Assembly: GCF_027620315.1 (NCBI RefSeq)
Contig: NZ_JAPNNL010000025.1
Span: 1 to 56,918 of the forward strand
Direction of reading: 5' to 3'
Source: Nonomuraea corallina
GTDB taxonomy: Bacteria; Actinomycetota; Actinomycetes; Streptosporangiales; Streptosporangiaceae
Length of the DNA stretch: 56,918 bases
Shown here: positions 1 to 8,080 of the stretch, in pieces
Layout of the letters: every line of letters begins with the position of its first letter
How positions within the stretch are numbered: the first letter of the stretch is position 1
Notes under the pieces: generated by a model
Seen by the model: the letters and a program-made list of their open reading frames with translations, nothing else
Databases searched by the model: none
Told to the model about the DNA's origin: nothing
Program-made: the position numbers and the translations under genes

Positions 1-1
1 C

Positions 2-70
2 GGCGCTATGTTCTCGGATCGGGTAGAGCTGGGAGTGATTGCGGGACGCGTGGTGGGCAGGTTCCTGTGA
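2..70 (+). CDS. C-terminal tail of an upstream gene (partial)
   Basis: An open frame enters from the left edge and stops at TGA 68-70. The 22 visible codons read GAMFSDRVELGVIAGRVVGR followed by Phe-Leu, a plausible hydrophobic C-terminal helix of a membrane protein such as an antiporter. The piece is too short to assign a family. It could also be chance, although the reading is coherent and a hairpin-forming region follows it. Confidence 0.3.
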   Translation, partial: GAMFSDRVELGVIAGRVVGRFL

Positions 71-111
71 TGATCCGCCGGGAGAGGCGAGGCCGCAGGC
101 GGGCTCCGCGG

Positions 112-145
112 GCGGGCCGGTTTCGCGTACGGTACGCGAGCCCGC
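112..145. terminator. Inverted repeat upstream of the holin-like gene
   Basis: Positions 123-139 form a perfect 8-1-8 palindrome (TCGCGTAC-G-GTACGCGA). It is flanked by an outer GCGGGC (112-117) and GCCCGC (140-145) that can also pair. No T-tract follows. It could be a terminator for the gene ending at 70 or an operator for the gene starting at 198; the sequence does not decide. Confidence 0.35.
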
Positions 146-197
146 ATCCCGCTGATTGATGATTGACACGGCCGACAGGCCCCGATAGGAGACGTTC

Positions 198-647
198 ATG
201 CCGCAGACTCCCGAGGAAGAATCACTGGGCTCGCTCGTCGCCCAGGCGACCGATCACATCTCGACCCTGGTCCGTTCGGAGATCGAGCTGGCCAAGGCCG
301 AGTTCAGGTTCGACGCCAAGCGGGTCGGCATGGCCGGGGGCATGTTCGCCGCCGCCGCTTTCATGGCGCACCTGTGCCTGATTCTCCTCTCGTTCACGAT
401 CGCGTTCGTGATCGCCGAGTGGCTGCCGACGTGGGCCGCCTTCCTCATCGTCACCGTCTTCTACCTGCTCGTGGCGGGCTTGCTGGTCTTCATCGGAGCC
501 CGCAGGCTGAAGGGCCTGACCAAGATGAAGCGGACGACGCGGTCGCTGAAAGGGCTCAAGGAGATCTCCCATCCGGACGAGCCGTCGCTCCCGCTGGACG
601 ACAGACCCGTCCCAGTCAAGAGGCCGGTGACGAGTGATGGCACCTGA
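198..647 (+). CDS. Phage-holin-family (Holin-X like) small membrane protein
   Basis: The protein has 149 residues: an amphipathic N-terminus with SLVAQATDHISTLVRSEIEL, two transmembrane helices at about 45-73 and 78-100, and a basic then acidic/Pro-rich cytoplasmic tail. This is the layout of the actinobacterial Holin-X (PF07332) family, which is chromosomal and not evidence of a prophage. The ATG at 198 follows GGAG at good spacing. The stop overlaps the next gene's start by 14 bp, so the two are probably co-translated. Its position before an EphE-like hydrolase and MarP matches Rv3669 in mycobacteria. The function of this family is not established. Confidence 0.85.
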   Translation: MPQTPEEESLGSLVAQATDHISTLVRSEIELAKAEFRFDAKRVGMAGGMFAAAAFMAHLCLILLSFTIAFVIAEWLPTWAAFLIVTVFYLLVAGLLVFIGARRLKGLTKMKRTTRSLKGLKEISHPDEPSLPLDDRPVPVKRPVTSDGT

Positions 648-1557
648 CGAGGCCGTCGTCCGGATCGAGGGGCCGTGGACGCACCGCGCCGTGCACGCGG
701 GCGGCACCCGGTTCCACGTCGTGGAGGCCGGCGACGGGCCGCTGGTGCTGCTTCTCCACGGGTTCCCGCAGTTCTGGTGGACCTGGCGCCACCAGCTCGC
801 CTCGCTGCCCGCGGCGGGCTACCGAGCGGTCGCGGTCGACCTGCGCGGCTACGGCGGCAGCGACAAGCCGCCGCGCGGCTACGACCTGCCGACACTGGCC
901 GCCGACGCGGTCGGGCTGATCAAGGCGCTGGGTGAGACCGGAGCGATCGTGGTCGGCCACGACTGGGGCGGGCTGCTGGCCTGGACGATGGCGGTGCTCG
1001 ACCCGAAGTGCGTGCACCGGCTGGTCGCCGTGTCGGCCCCGCATCCGTTGCGGCTGCGCAGCGCGCTGCTGACCGACCCGTTCGGCCAGCTCAGGGCGAG
1101 CCGCCGGGCGTTCGGCTTCCAGCTCCCGCTGCTGCCGGAGCACCGGCTCACCCGCCGGGGCGGCGCGCTCGTGGGCAGGCTGCTCGACGAGTGGTCCGGG
1201 CCCGGCTGGCCGGACGCGGAGACGGCGCGCACCTACCGGGAGGCGTTCTCGATCCCGGCGGTGTCCCACTGCGCGCTGGAGTACCACCGGTGGTTCGGCC
1301 GCTCGCAGCTGCGCCCCGATGGCCTCCGCTACGCCAGGATCATGCGGACCGAGGTCGAGGCGCCGTCCCTGCAGCTGCACGGGGCGCTGGACCGGCTCAC
1401 GCTGCCGCGCACCGCCCAGGGCTCGGGCCGCTACGTCGCCGCCCCGTACCGGTGGCGGCTGTTCGAGGGGGCGGGCCACTTCCCGCACGAGGAGATTCCC
1501 GACGTGTTCGACACGGAGCTGCTCGGCTGGCTCGCCGACCCGGAGCCGGACCGATGA
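634..1557 (+). CDS. Alpha/beta hydrolase, epoxide-hydrolase-like (EphE-type)
   Basis: This is a 307-residue alpha/beta hydrolase. The oxyanion motif HGFPQ is at about 42-46, the nucleophile elbow VGHDWGG places Asp110 as nucleophile, the acid is near Asp253 (HGALDRL) and the base is His282 (GAGHFPHEE). An Asp nucleophile in HDWGG is typical of epoxide hydrolases and haloalkane dehalogenases, so hydrolysis of an epoxide or similar small electrophile is likely; the substrate is unknown. Start is GTG 634 or ATG 637, inside the end of the holin-like gene. The stop overlaps the DUF309 gene as ATGA. Its place next to MarP matches EphE (Rv3670). Confidence 0.85.
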   Translation: MMAPDEAVVRIEGPWTHRAVHAGGTRFHVVEAGDGPLVLLLHGFPQFWWTWRHQLASLPAAGYRAVAVDLRGYGGSDKPPRGYDLPTLAADAVGLIKALGETGAIVVGHDWGGLLAWTMAVLDPKCVHRLVAVSAPHPLRLRSALLTDPFGQLRASRRAFGFQLPLLPEHRLTRRGGALVGRLLDEWSGPGWPDAETARTYREAFSIPAVSHCALEYHRWFGRSQLRPDGLRYARIMRTEVEAPSLQLHGALDRLTLPRTAQGSGRYVAAPYRWRLFEGAGHFPHEEIPDVFDTELLGWLADPEPDR

Positions 1558-2012
1558 GAGACCGAGATCCGGAGGGGCGCCCGCGCAACGCCCGGCCGCG
1601 TGACGCGTTCGGCCGGCCGCTGCCGTACGGCTCGGAGGGGACCCCGAGGGTGCCCGACGACTACGCGCCCACCACGGGGCAGGCGCTCGCCGACGGCCGC
1701 CTGTTCCTGGCCGAGGGCCTGCCGTTCAACGCGCACGAGGTGTTCGAGGGGCGCTGGAAGTGCGCCCCCGAGGAGGAGCGCGAGCTGTGGCAGGGCCTGG
1801 CGCAGATCTGCGTGGGCCTGACCCATCTGCAGCGTGGCAACGGGCGCGGCGCGCTGACGCTGCTCGCCCGGGGCGCGGCCCGGGTCCAGGCGTACGGGGA
1901 CCCGTACGACGCGGTGGGCAGGGTGGCGTCCGGGCTGCACGACGACAGCGACGCCGGCGAGGCGGTCGAGCAGATCCTGACCGTGCTGCCGGAGCCGCAC
2001 GACCTGGGCTGA
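1554..2012 (+). CDS. DUF309 domain protein
   Basis: The 152-residue protein starts at an ATG overlapping the hydrolase stop (ATGA), so the three genes from 198 form one operon. Its core reads FNAHEVFEGRWK followed by a helical stretch with WQGLAQICVGLTHLQRGN. This is the HE-x-x-E...W signature of DUF309, an all-helical family whose conserved His/Glu residues suggest metal binding. The first 45 residues are basic and Pro/Gly-rich and probably disordered. The function is unknown in any organism I can name. Confidence 0.85.
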   Translation: MRDRDPEGRPRNARPRDAFGRPLPYGSEGTPRVPDDYAPTTGQALADGRLFLAEGLPFNAHEVFEGRWKCAPEEERELWQGLAQICVGLTHLQRGNGRGALTLLARGAARVQAYGDPYDAVGRVASGLHDDSDAGEAVEQILTVLPEPHDLG

Positions 2013-2019
2013 GCGCGGC

Positions 2020-3213
2020 TCAGTCGCATTCCTGGGTGTCGGCCGGGCTGGTGTCGTTCCTTCCCTGCTCGGCGTCCGGACGGACCTCGTCGGCCGTCAG
2101 CGCGTAGCCGGTCTCCTCCTGGCTCACCGCGGCTGCGAAGATCACCCCGTACACGCGGCCGTCGACGGTGAGCAGCGGGCCGCCGGAGTTGCCCGGCAGC
2201 ACCACGCCGCGGATCGCGTAGACGGAGCGGGTGACGTTGGTGTCGCGGTAGATGTCGGGGCTCTCGGCGTTGTTGATGCGGCTGCGGATGCGGGCCGGCT
2301 CGGCGGTGAAGCCCTGGCCCTTCGGGAAGCCGGCGATGATCGCGTTGTCGCCCTTCTCGGCCTCGCCGTCGAAGGCGAGCGCCGGCAGGTTGAGCCCCGG
2401 GACGCGGAGGACGGCGATGTCGCGGCGCGGGTTGTAGCGGACCACCGTGGCGGCGTGCCGCCTGCCGGCGTGGTCGACGATCTGCAGGTCGCGGGTCACC
2501 CCGGCGACGACGTGCGCGTTGGTCATGATGCGGTCGCGTGCGTAGACGAAACCGGTGCCCTCGATGTGCTTGTTGCAGCTCTCGGCGTTGCCCTGCACCT
2601 TCACGATGGCCCGGGTGGCCCGCTCCAGCCTGGCGCCCTTGAGTATGCTGCGCGGGGCCGGGTCGACGTCCACGAGCTGGCCCGCGCCGATCGCGTCGAA
2701 GACCGGCGGGAACTCGGAGCGGTCGATGAACTTCTTGAACGGCTGCTGCCAGTTGCGCGCCGCCTGCGGGATGGCCTGGTCGACGGTGGTGAGCAGCAGC
2801 GACCCCTTGACCTGGTCGACCAGCGGGGTGAACGAGGTCGACACGATCAGCGAGCCGATCAGCCACGCGATCACCAGGACCGACAGCGCGCTGGCGAACG
2901 TGCCCCCGACCGCGTCGGCCACCTTGGCCGGCTCCCACGTGACGTGCGAGCGCACCACGGCGCCGATCGTCGAGGAGGCGAACTGCCCGATCGTCGCCGC
3001 CAGGAAGACGACCACGATGGCGAGGAGCGCCTGCGGCGTGTCGCCGTCGACGACGGCGCGGGCGATCGGCGGCGCGATGAACACTCCCAGGACGGCCCCG
3101 CCCACGAACCCGACGAAGCTCATCACCCCGATGATGAAGCCCTGCCGGTATCCCGAGATCCCAAAAGCGATCACGAGGCCGATCAATATGAGGTCAAGCA
3201 GATCACCGCGCAC
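2020..3213 (-). CDS. marP: MarP-type membrane serine protease (CvpA + trypsin-like)
   Basis: At 397 residues it has the same length as M. tuberculosis MarP. The N-terminal CvpA-like domain has four hydrophobic segments (about 5-23, 28-50, 61-80, 105-127). The periplasmic chymotrypsin-fold protease has the triad His234 (TNAHVV), Asp265 (RRDIAVL) and Ser343 (PGNSGGP). Cys213 and Cys396 match the regulatory disulfide pair described for MarP. MarP is needed for acid resistance in mycobacteria, where it cleaves cell-wall enzymes. It is convergent with the DUF309 operon with only 7 bp between stops. The start lies just after a short intergenic gap. Confidence 0.93.
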   Translation of the reverse strand: MRGDLLDLILIGLVIAFGISGYRQGFIIGVMSFVGFVGGAVLGVFIAPPIARAVVDGDTPQALLAIVVVFLAATIGQFASSTIGAVVRSHVTWEPAKVADAVGGTFASALSVLVIAWLIGSLIVSTSFTPLVDQVKGSLLLTTVDQAIPQAARNWQQPFKKFIDRSEFPPVFDAIGAGQLVDVDPAPRSILKGARLERATRAIVKVQGNAESCNKHIEGTGFVYARDRIMTNAHVVAGVTRDLQIVDHAGRRHAATVVRYNPRRDIAVLRVPGLNLPALAFDGEAEKGDNAIIAGFPKGQGFTAEPARIRSRINNAESPDIYRDTNVTRSVYAIRGVVLPGNSGGPLLTVDGRVYGVIFAAAVSQEETGYALTADEVRPDAEQGRNDTSPADTQECD

Positions 3214-3303
3214 GCTTCAAAGCTAACCAGGGAGTGGGTCAAGTGTGCATGTCTTCGGCCAGGACCGCCCGCGAGTCGCGGCCGTCCGCGGCCCGGGGAG
3301 CTC

Positions 3304-3975
3304 TCAGGAAGCGGCCGGGGCGGGTGGCGTCAGCCGCGGGCCGGCGTTGAGCACCTCGGGCGGGATCTCCTCGATCCGGCCGCGGTCCCACGGCTGTTCC
3401 AGCCCGCCGTCGCGGAGCAGCCCGTCGAGCACCGCCGCGGTGAACCCCCATACGAGCATCCCGCGTACCCGGAAGGCGGGTCCGGCCAGGTCGGCCCGCC
3501 AGCGGAGCATGAGGCGGTTGGCCGGGTCGGTCAGCTCGCCCACCGGCACCCGTTCGACCGAGTCGACCTCGTCGGGCGAGGCGGCGTGCACCGCCGAGGG
3601 GTCGTGCCACCAGCCGAGCACGGGGGTGACGCGGTTGTCGCTGTGGGAGAGGTACAGCTCGGGCATGGTGCCGAGCACGGTGACGCCGCGCGGGTTCAGC
3701 CCGGTCTCCTCCTCGGCCTCGCGCAACGCCGCGCCGACCGGGCCGTCGTCGCCGGGGTCGACGCCGCCGCCGGGGAACGCCGGCTGGCCGGGATGCCGGC
3801 GCCCGCGCAGGCTGCGCTGGATGAGCAGCACGTCGGTGCCGTAGGGGCCGTCACCGAACAGGGCCAGCACCGCGGCCTTGCGGCCGCCTCGGGCGGGCGG
3901 GCGCAGCCGGGCGGGCACGGGGGTCGTGGGAGCGTTCGCGGCGAGTCGGTCGAGCCAGTGGGGCACCTCGGTCAC
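3304..3975 (-). CDS. NUDIX hydrolase, CoA pyrophosphatase (NudL) family
   Basis: The 223-residue protein carries the family signature LIQRSLRGRRHPGQPAFPGG directly before the Nudix box. The box ends ALREAEEETGL and has Asp instead of Glu at its first acidic position, as is usual in the NudL/UPF0035 group. Members hydrolyse CoA and CoA derivatives to 3',5'-ADP and phosphopantetheine. It lies between marP and nth on the same strand, as in mycobacteria, but the thioredoxin-like gene found between them there is absent (37 bp gap). CoA activity is inferred from family only. Confidence 0.88.
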   Translation of the reverse strand: MTEVPHWLDRLAANAPTTPVPARLRPPARGGRKAAVLALFGDGPYGTDVLLIQRSLRGRRHPGQPAFPGGGVDPGDDGPVGAALREAEEETGLNPRGVTVLGTMPELYLSHSDNRVTPVLGWWHDPSAVHAASPDEVDSVERVPVGELTDPANRLMLRWRADLAGPAFRVRGMLVWGFTAAVLDGLLRDGGLEQPWDRGRIEEIPPEVLNAGPRLTPPAPAAS

Positions 3976-4012
3976 GACTTCTCCAACACCGCGGGGATCA
4001 CGGAGCTTCCCC

Positions 4013-4744
4013 TCAGGAGAAGGGTCCGGAACGCACCAGCTTGCGCGCCTCCTCGGCGGCGGTCGGGCCGGTGCCGTACGAGGGGCAGAGCGCCGCCAGG
4101 GGGCAGACGCCGCAGGCGGGTCTGCGGGCGTGGCAGATGCGGCGGCCGTGCCAGATCACCCGGTGGGAGAAAACGGTCCACTCCCGCTTGGGGATGAGCT
4201 CGCCGACGACCAGTTCGATCTTGACCGGGTCGGTCTCCCCGGTCCACCCGAAGCGTCGCACCAGCCGCTGGAAGTGGGTGTCGACGGTCAGCCCCGGCAC
4301 CCCGAAGGCGTTGCCGAGCACGACGTTGGCGGTCTTGCGGCCCACGCCGGGCAGCGTGACCAGGTCGTCCATCCTGCGCGGCACCTCGCCGCCGAACCGG
4401 TCGCGCAGGCCGGTGGCCAGCCCGATGAGCGAGCGGGTCTTCGCCCGGAAGAACCCGGTCGGCTTGATGATGGCCTCCAGGTCCTCGGGGTCGGCGGCGG
4501 CCATGTCGTCGGGCGTCGGGTACTTGGCGAACAGCGCCGGCGTGGTCAGGTTGACCCGCACGTCGGTGGTCTGCGCCGACAGCACGGTGGCGACCAGGAG
4601 CTCGAACGAGTTGGTGAAGTCGAGCTCGCAGTGGGCGTCGGGGTAGGTCTCCGCGAGGATCCGGTTCATCTTCCTGGCCCGCCGCACCAGCCCCAGCCGC
4701 GTCTCCGGCTTGCGTCCGCGGGCGCCCGCCACGTTCGTCGCCAT
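4013..4744 (-). CDS. nth: Endonuclease III
   Basis: A 243-residue DNA glycosylase/AP lyase that removes oxidised pyrimidines. The helix-hairpin-helix [12 protein letters not shown] carries the Schiff-base lysine Lys137. Asp155 in VDTHFQRL is the second catalytic residue. Cys204, 211, 214 and 220 give the C-x6-C-x2-C-x5-C [4Fe-4S] cluster loop. The N-terminus is about 25 residues longer than the E. coli enzyme. It is divergent from crp across a 337-bp region, the standard actinobacterial arrangement. Confidence 0.95.
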   Translation of the reverse strand: MATNVAGARGRKPETRLGLVRRARKMNRILAETYPDAHCELDFTNSFELLVATVLSAQTTDVRVNLTTPALFAKYPTPDDMAAADPEDLEAIIKPTGFFRAKTRSLIGLATGLRDRFGGEVPRRMDDLVTLPGVGRKTANVVLGNAFGVPGLTVDTHFQRLVRRFGWTGETDPVKIELVVGELIPKREWTVFSHRVIWHGRRICHARRPACGVCPLAALCPSYGTGPTAAEEARKLVRSGPFS

Positions 4745-5081
4745 GCCGCAAGGGTACGGCCACGCGCGCGCTCACCGGACCCGATCCTTTGCGCCCTCCT
4801 CTGCCCCCCTTGGCGTGCCGGAGGGGAAGCACCCGGCTTTCAGGCGACTGAACGCCATTTATCGGTTCATGTGCCGGACTGCGGGGGTTACTGCGGGGGA
4901 TGAGTAAGCATGTTGACGGTTTTGTTCATACACTTCGGCAGGAGGATCGCACGGCTCGTCGTGGGGGGACCATCTCGAGCTCGCAGGCGGTTCGGCCGGC
5001 TTGAGCGACACACGGGACGAGCTGCTCCCCAGGTGCGCCGCCCGGAGTGGTGTGCGTCACAATGGCAGCAGAGGAGGCAGA
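4745..5081. other. Divergent nth/crp intergenic region
   Basis: This 337-bp stretch holds no convincing gene: short open frames here lack the codon bias of neighbours. It must contain the nth and crp promoters. The crp-proximal end has a CRP-like half-palindrome pair (annotated separately) and a good Shine-Dalgarno at 5071-5077. I could not place a confident -10/-35 pair. Confidence 0.5.
5046..5061 (+). promoter_or_regulatory. Candidate CRP-binding site upstream of crp
   Basis: The 16-mer AGTGGTGTGCGTCACA contains the exact mycobacterial-style CRP core GTG-N8-CAC (5047-5060). It matches 8 of 10 defined bases of TGTGA-N6-TCACA. It sits 20 bp before the crp start codon, a position suited to autorepression by blocking transcription initiation. 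The motif is short and binding is untested. Confidence 0.45.
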
Positions 5082-5762
5082 GTGAACACCGAAGACGTGC
5101 TGGGCAAGGCCCCCCTGTTCGCCGCGCTCGACCGGGAGAGCGCCGCGGCGCTCAGGACGAGCATCACCGAGGTCCAGCTGTCCAAAGGGCAGACCGTCTT
5201 CCACGAGAACGAGACCGGCGACCGGCTCTACGTGGTCCTCGAAGGCAAGGTGAAGCTCTCCCGCACCTCCCCCGACGGCCGGGAGAACGTCCTCAGCGTG
5301 CTGGGGCCGAGCGAGATGTTCGGCGAGCTGTCCCTGTTCGACCCCCGGCCGCGCACCGCCACCGCGACCGCCCTGACCGAGGCGCGCCTGGCCGGGCTGG
5401 GCCACGACGACCTGCGTCCCTGGCTGACCGGCCGCCCCGAGGTGGCGCTCCACCTGCTGCGGGCCCTCGCCCAGCGGCTGCGCCGCACCAACGACGTGCT
5501 GGCCGACCTGGTGTTCACCGACGTGCCCGGCCGGGTGGCCAAACAGCTGCTCGACCTGGCCGAGCGGTTCGGCACCAAGACCGACGACGGCATCCGCGTC
5601 CACCACGATCTCACCCAGGAGGAGCTGGCCCAGCTCGTCGGCGCGTCCCGCGAGACGGTCAACAAGGCCCTGGCCGACTTCGCGCAGCGCGGCTGGCTGC
5701 GCATCGAGGCCAAGGCCGTGGTCATCCTCGACCACGACCGGCTCTACAACCGCTCCAGATAG
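5082..5762 (+). CDS. crp: cAMP receptor protein (CRP/FNR family regulator)
   Basis: The 226-residue regulator has a cyclic-nucleotide domain (about 10-120) with the phosphate-binding cassette FGELSLFDPRPRTATAT (Glu82, Arg91, Thr92) and a long C-helix RLRRTNDVLADLVF. A winged helix follows, with recognition region LTQEELAQLVGASRETVNKAL (about 178-198). The sequence is strikingly close to M. tuberculosis Crp (Rv3676), including FTDVPGRVAKQLL. I chose GTG 5082 because GAGGAGG at 5071-5077 is ideally spaced and the length matches the 224-residue mycobacterial protein. The 3' end overlaps the convergent MBL gene by 19 bp. Confidence 0.95.
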   Translation: MNTEDVLGKAPLFAALDRESAAALRTSITEVQLSKGQTVFHENETGDRLYVVLEGKVKLSRTSPDGRENVLSVLGPSEMFGELSLFDPRPRTATATALTEARLAGLGHDDLRPWLTGRPEVALHLLRALAQRLRRTNDVLADLVFTDVPGRVAKQLLDLAERFGTKTDDGIRVHHDLTQEELAQLVGASRETVNKALADFAQRGWLRIEAKAVVILDHDRLYNRSR

Positions 5763-6532
5763 TCCAGCTGGGCCCGCACCGACACCTCGGCCGCGGGCCA
5801 GAGCGACCTGTCGACGTCCGCGTACACGATGTGGACGATCTCCCGCGGCGTGCGCGCGCCCTGCCGGCGCGCCTCCCTGATCTGGTCGAGGCGCTCGCGC
5901 CGGTGCGCGATATAGCCGTCGAGCGCGCCGATCGGGTCGGGCAGCACCGGGCCGTGGCCCGGCAGCAGGGCCCGCGCCTCCAGGCTCTCCGCCGCCGCCC
6001 TGAGCCGGTCCAGGCTGCGCAGGTAGTCGGCCAGGCCGCCGTCCTGCGCGATGATCGTGGTGCCCCGGCCGAGCACGGTGTCGCCGGTCAGCATGGCCCG
6101 GTCGTCGGGGAGCCAGAAGCAGAGCGAGTCCGCCGAGTGGCCGGGCGTGCCGTACACGTGGATCTCCAGCCCGTCCACGACGACCACGTCGCCGTCGGCG
6201 AGCCCCTCGTCGCCCAGCCGGTGGCGCGGGTCCAGGGCCCGCACCGGCGCGCCGGTCAGCTCGGCGAACCGCCGGGCGCCGCCGCTGTGGTCGGCGTGCC
6301 CGTGGGTGAGCAGGATCCGCGTCACCCTGCGCTCCCCCAGGTGGTCGCGGACCCGGAGCAGGTGGGCCTCGTCGTCGGGCCCCGGGTCGACCACGACGAC
6401 CTCCCTGCCGCCGATCACCCACGTGTTGGTGCCGTCGAGCGTCATGGCCGACGGGTTGGGCGCGAGGAGGTTCTCGGCATGCGCGGTGCGCGAGCCGTCG
6501 GGCGTGTCGAGCGGGATGTGCAGGCCGCTCAC
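5744..6532 (-). CDS. MBL-fold metallohydrolase
   Basis: The 262-residue metallo-beta-lactamase-fold enzyme has the zinc motif THGHADHSGG, a second ligand set in GTPGHSADS, and LTGDTVLGRG and PGHGP further on. This is the glyoxalase-II/LACTB2-like arrangement, with a C-terminal helical extension starting REIVHIVYAD. It starts at GTG 6532, overlapping the upstream NUDIX stop as GTGA. It corresponds to Rv3677c beside crp. The substrate is unknown; RNA or thioester hydrolysis are both seen in the family. Confidence 0.88.
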   Translation of the reverse strand: MSGLHIPLDTPDGSRTAHAENLLAPNPSAMTLDGTNTWVIGGREVVVVDPGPDDEAHLLRVRDHLGERRVTRILLTHGHADHSGGARRFAELTGAPVRALDPRHRLGDEGLADGDVVVVDGLEIHVYGTPGHSADSLCFWLPDDRAMLTGDTVLGRGTTIIAQDGGLADYLRSLDRLRAAAESLEARALLPGHGPVLPDPIGALDGYIAHRRERLDQIREARRQGARTPREIVHIVYADVDRSLWPAAEVSVRAQLDYLERL

Positions 6533-7356
6533 GCCGACTCCAGCCGGAACTCGCCGTCGACCTCGACGACCCTCGGCAGCACGGTGACGATCTCCCGCTC
6601 CTCGCCCAGCACCGACTCCACGCTGTCGTGGCGGGCCAGCTCGCTCAGCGTGCGGTACGTGGGAGGCATCAGGAAGATCTCCCCGGCGTCCGCCATGGCC
6701 AGGGCCTCGGCCGGGCGGCGCCACTCGACCTGGTCGGCCTCGCCGCCCACGTCGCGGGTGCGCTGCCCCTCGGGCAGCACGGCGACGAAGAAGCGGGTGT
6801 CGTAGCGCCGGGTCTCGGCCTCCGGCGTGATCCAGTGGGCCCACGGCTTGAGCAGGTCGGAGCGGAGCACCAGGCCTCTCTTGGCGAGGAAGTCGGCGAA
6901 GGCGAGGCTCCTGTCGATCAGGGCCAGCCGGTCGGCCTCCCAGTCGTCGCCCCGGGTGTCGGCGACCACGGAGCCGGGCCCCGGCCCGGCGAGCAGCACC
7001 CCCGACTCCTCGAACGTCTCGCGCACGGCCGCGCACACCAGGCCCCTGGCCGTCGCCTCGTCCGCGCGGAAGACCCGCCCCCACTCGGCGGGCGACGGCC
7101 CCGCCCACGCCACGGCCTGGTCGGTGTCGCGCGGGTCGACCGACCCGCCGGGGAAGACGTACGCGCCGGCGGCGAAGGCCATGGTGGCCTTGCGCCGCAG
7201 CAGGTAGACCCGGATGCCGCCGCCCCGGCCCGCGCGGAAGAGCGCCACGGTGGCGGCGTCCCGCGCGGGGGCCGGGGCGACACGCCCGGACAGCACGTCT
7301 CTGATGTGCTCGGCGTGTTCCCGAGAGAACCGAAGACCAGCCACGATGACCTCCAA
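6529..7356 (-). CDS. NUDIX hydrolase, NUDT19-like
   Basis: This 275-residue NUDIX protein has its box split by a long insertion. FPGGSVDPRD is followed about 35 residues later by RETFEESGVLL, as in NUDT19-type enzymes of actinobacteria. These are predicted to hydrolyse CoA esters or nucleotide sugars. It is translationally coupled (GTGA) to the downstream MBL hydrolase, so the two may act on the same metabolite pool. In mycobacteria the MBL gene neighbours RidA directly, so this NUDIX gene looks inserted. Confidence 0.85.
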   Translation of the reverse strand: MEVIVAGLRFSREHAEHIRDVLSGRVAPAPARDAATVALFRAGRGGGIRVYLLRRKATMAFAAGAYVFPGGSVDPRDTDQAVAWAGPSPAEWGRVFRADEATARGLVCAAVRETFEESGVLLAGPGPGSVVADTRGDDWEADRLALIDRSLAFADFLAKRGLVLRSDLLKPWAHWITPEAETRRYDTRFFVAVLPEGQRTRDVGGEADQVEWRRPAEALAMADAGEIFLMPPTYRTLSELARHDSVESVLGEEREIVTVLPRVVEVDGEFRLESA

Positions 7357-7393
7357 CTAGAACATCACTCGGTCATAGTGACATATCCGGCTT

Positions 7394-7852
7394 TCAGGAC
7401 ACCTCGGCGATGAGCTCCACCTCGACCGGGACGTTCAGCGGCAGCGAGGCCACCCCGACGGCGCTGCGCGCGTGCTTGCCCGCCTCGCCGAACACCTCGC
7501 CCAGCAGCTCGCTGGCGCCGTTGGCGACCTGCGGCTGCCCCGTGAAATCGGGCGCGCTGGCCACGAAGACCACGACCTTGACGATCCGCTTGACCTGGGC
7601 CAGCTCACCCACCTCGGCCTTCAGCGCCGCCACCGCGTTCAGCGCGCAGACCCGCGCCGCCGCCTGCCCCTCCTCGACGCCGACCTCGGCGCCGAGCTTG
7701 CCGGTGACCTGCACCTCGCCCTTCACCACGGGCACCTGACCCGAGGTGTAGACCAGGTTCCCGGTGCGCACCGTCGGCACGTACGCGGCCAGCGGCGCCA
7801 CCACCTCGGGCAGTTCCAGCCCGAGATCCGCGATCTTCTGCTCAGGTGTCAC
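7394..7852 (-). CDS. ridA: RidA family enamine/imine deaminase
   Basis: The 152-residue protein has the RidA/YjgF fold signatures NLVYTSGQVPVVKGEVQVTG, QAAARVCALNAVAALKAEVG and a C-terminal PLNVPVEVELIAEV. Family members hydrolyse reactive 2-aminoacrylate-type enamines. It starts at GTG 7852, overlapping the stop of the DUF4177 peptide by 4 bp, so the pair is translationally coupled. The order matches Rv3678c/Rv3678A. The Arg of the canonical active site is not clear in the C-terminal motif, so deaminase activity is an inference. Confidence 0.85.
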   Translation of the reverse strand: MTPEQKIADLGLELPEVVAPLAAYVPTVRTGNLVYTSGQVPVVKGEVQVTGKLGAEVGVEEGQAAARVCALNAVAALKAEVGELAQVKRIVKVVVFVASAPDFTGQPQVANGASELLGEVFGEAGKHARSAVGVASLPLNVPVEVELIAEVS

Positions 7853-8010
7853 TGCTTCTCCCGCTTGAAGTAGGCGACCAGTTGCTCGGGCGTGGCGCCC
7901 TGGACGATCTGGACCAGCTCCCAGCCGTCGGCGCCGAAGTTGTCCAGGATCATCTTCGTGTTGTGTATGAGCACTGGAGCCGTGAGGTACTCCCATTTCT
8001 TCATGGACAT
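7849..8010 (-). CDS. DUF4177 small protein
   Basis: A 53-residue protein reading MKKWEYLTAPVLIHNTKMIL then NFGADGWELVQIV, the core of DUF4177. It corresponds to Rv3678A in the same position beside ridA. Start is ATG 8010 or the in-frame ATG 8004. The stop overlaps ridA's GTG by 4 bp. It is divergent from the ArsA-like operon, 70 bp away. Function is unknown; the strict pairing with RidA suggests a shared role. Confidence 0.8.
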   Translation of the reverse strand: MSMKKWEYLTAPVLIHNTKMILDNFGADGWELVQIVQGATPEQLVAYFKREKQ

Positions 8011-8080
8011 CAGCGTAGTGTGAGCAATCTCCGGGACTCTCGTGGGCTGACGGCAAGTAACCGTTCGGTAGCCTCGAATC

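Noticed and set aside
198..647. Prophage holin
   Set aside because: The family name is historical; the gene lies in a conserved chromosomal block with no phage genes nearby.
2455..4197. A 580-codon plus-strand open frame opposite marP and the NUDIX gene
   Set aside because: Composition is the Arg/Gly/Pro/Asp-rich pattern of an antisense shadow in high-GC DNA, while the minus strand encodes clear MarP and NUDIX motifs.
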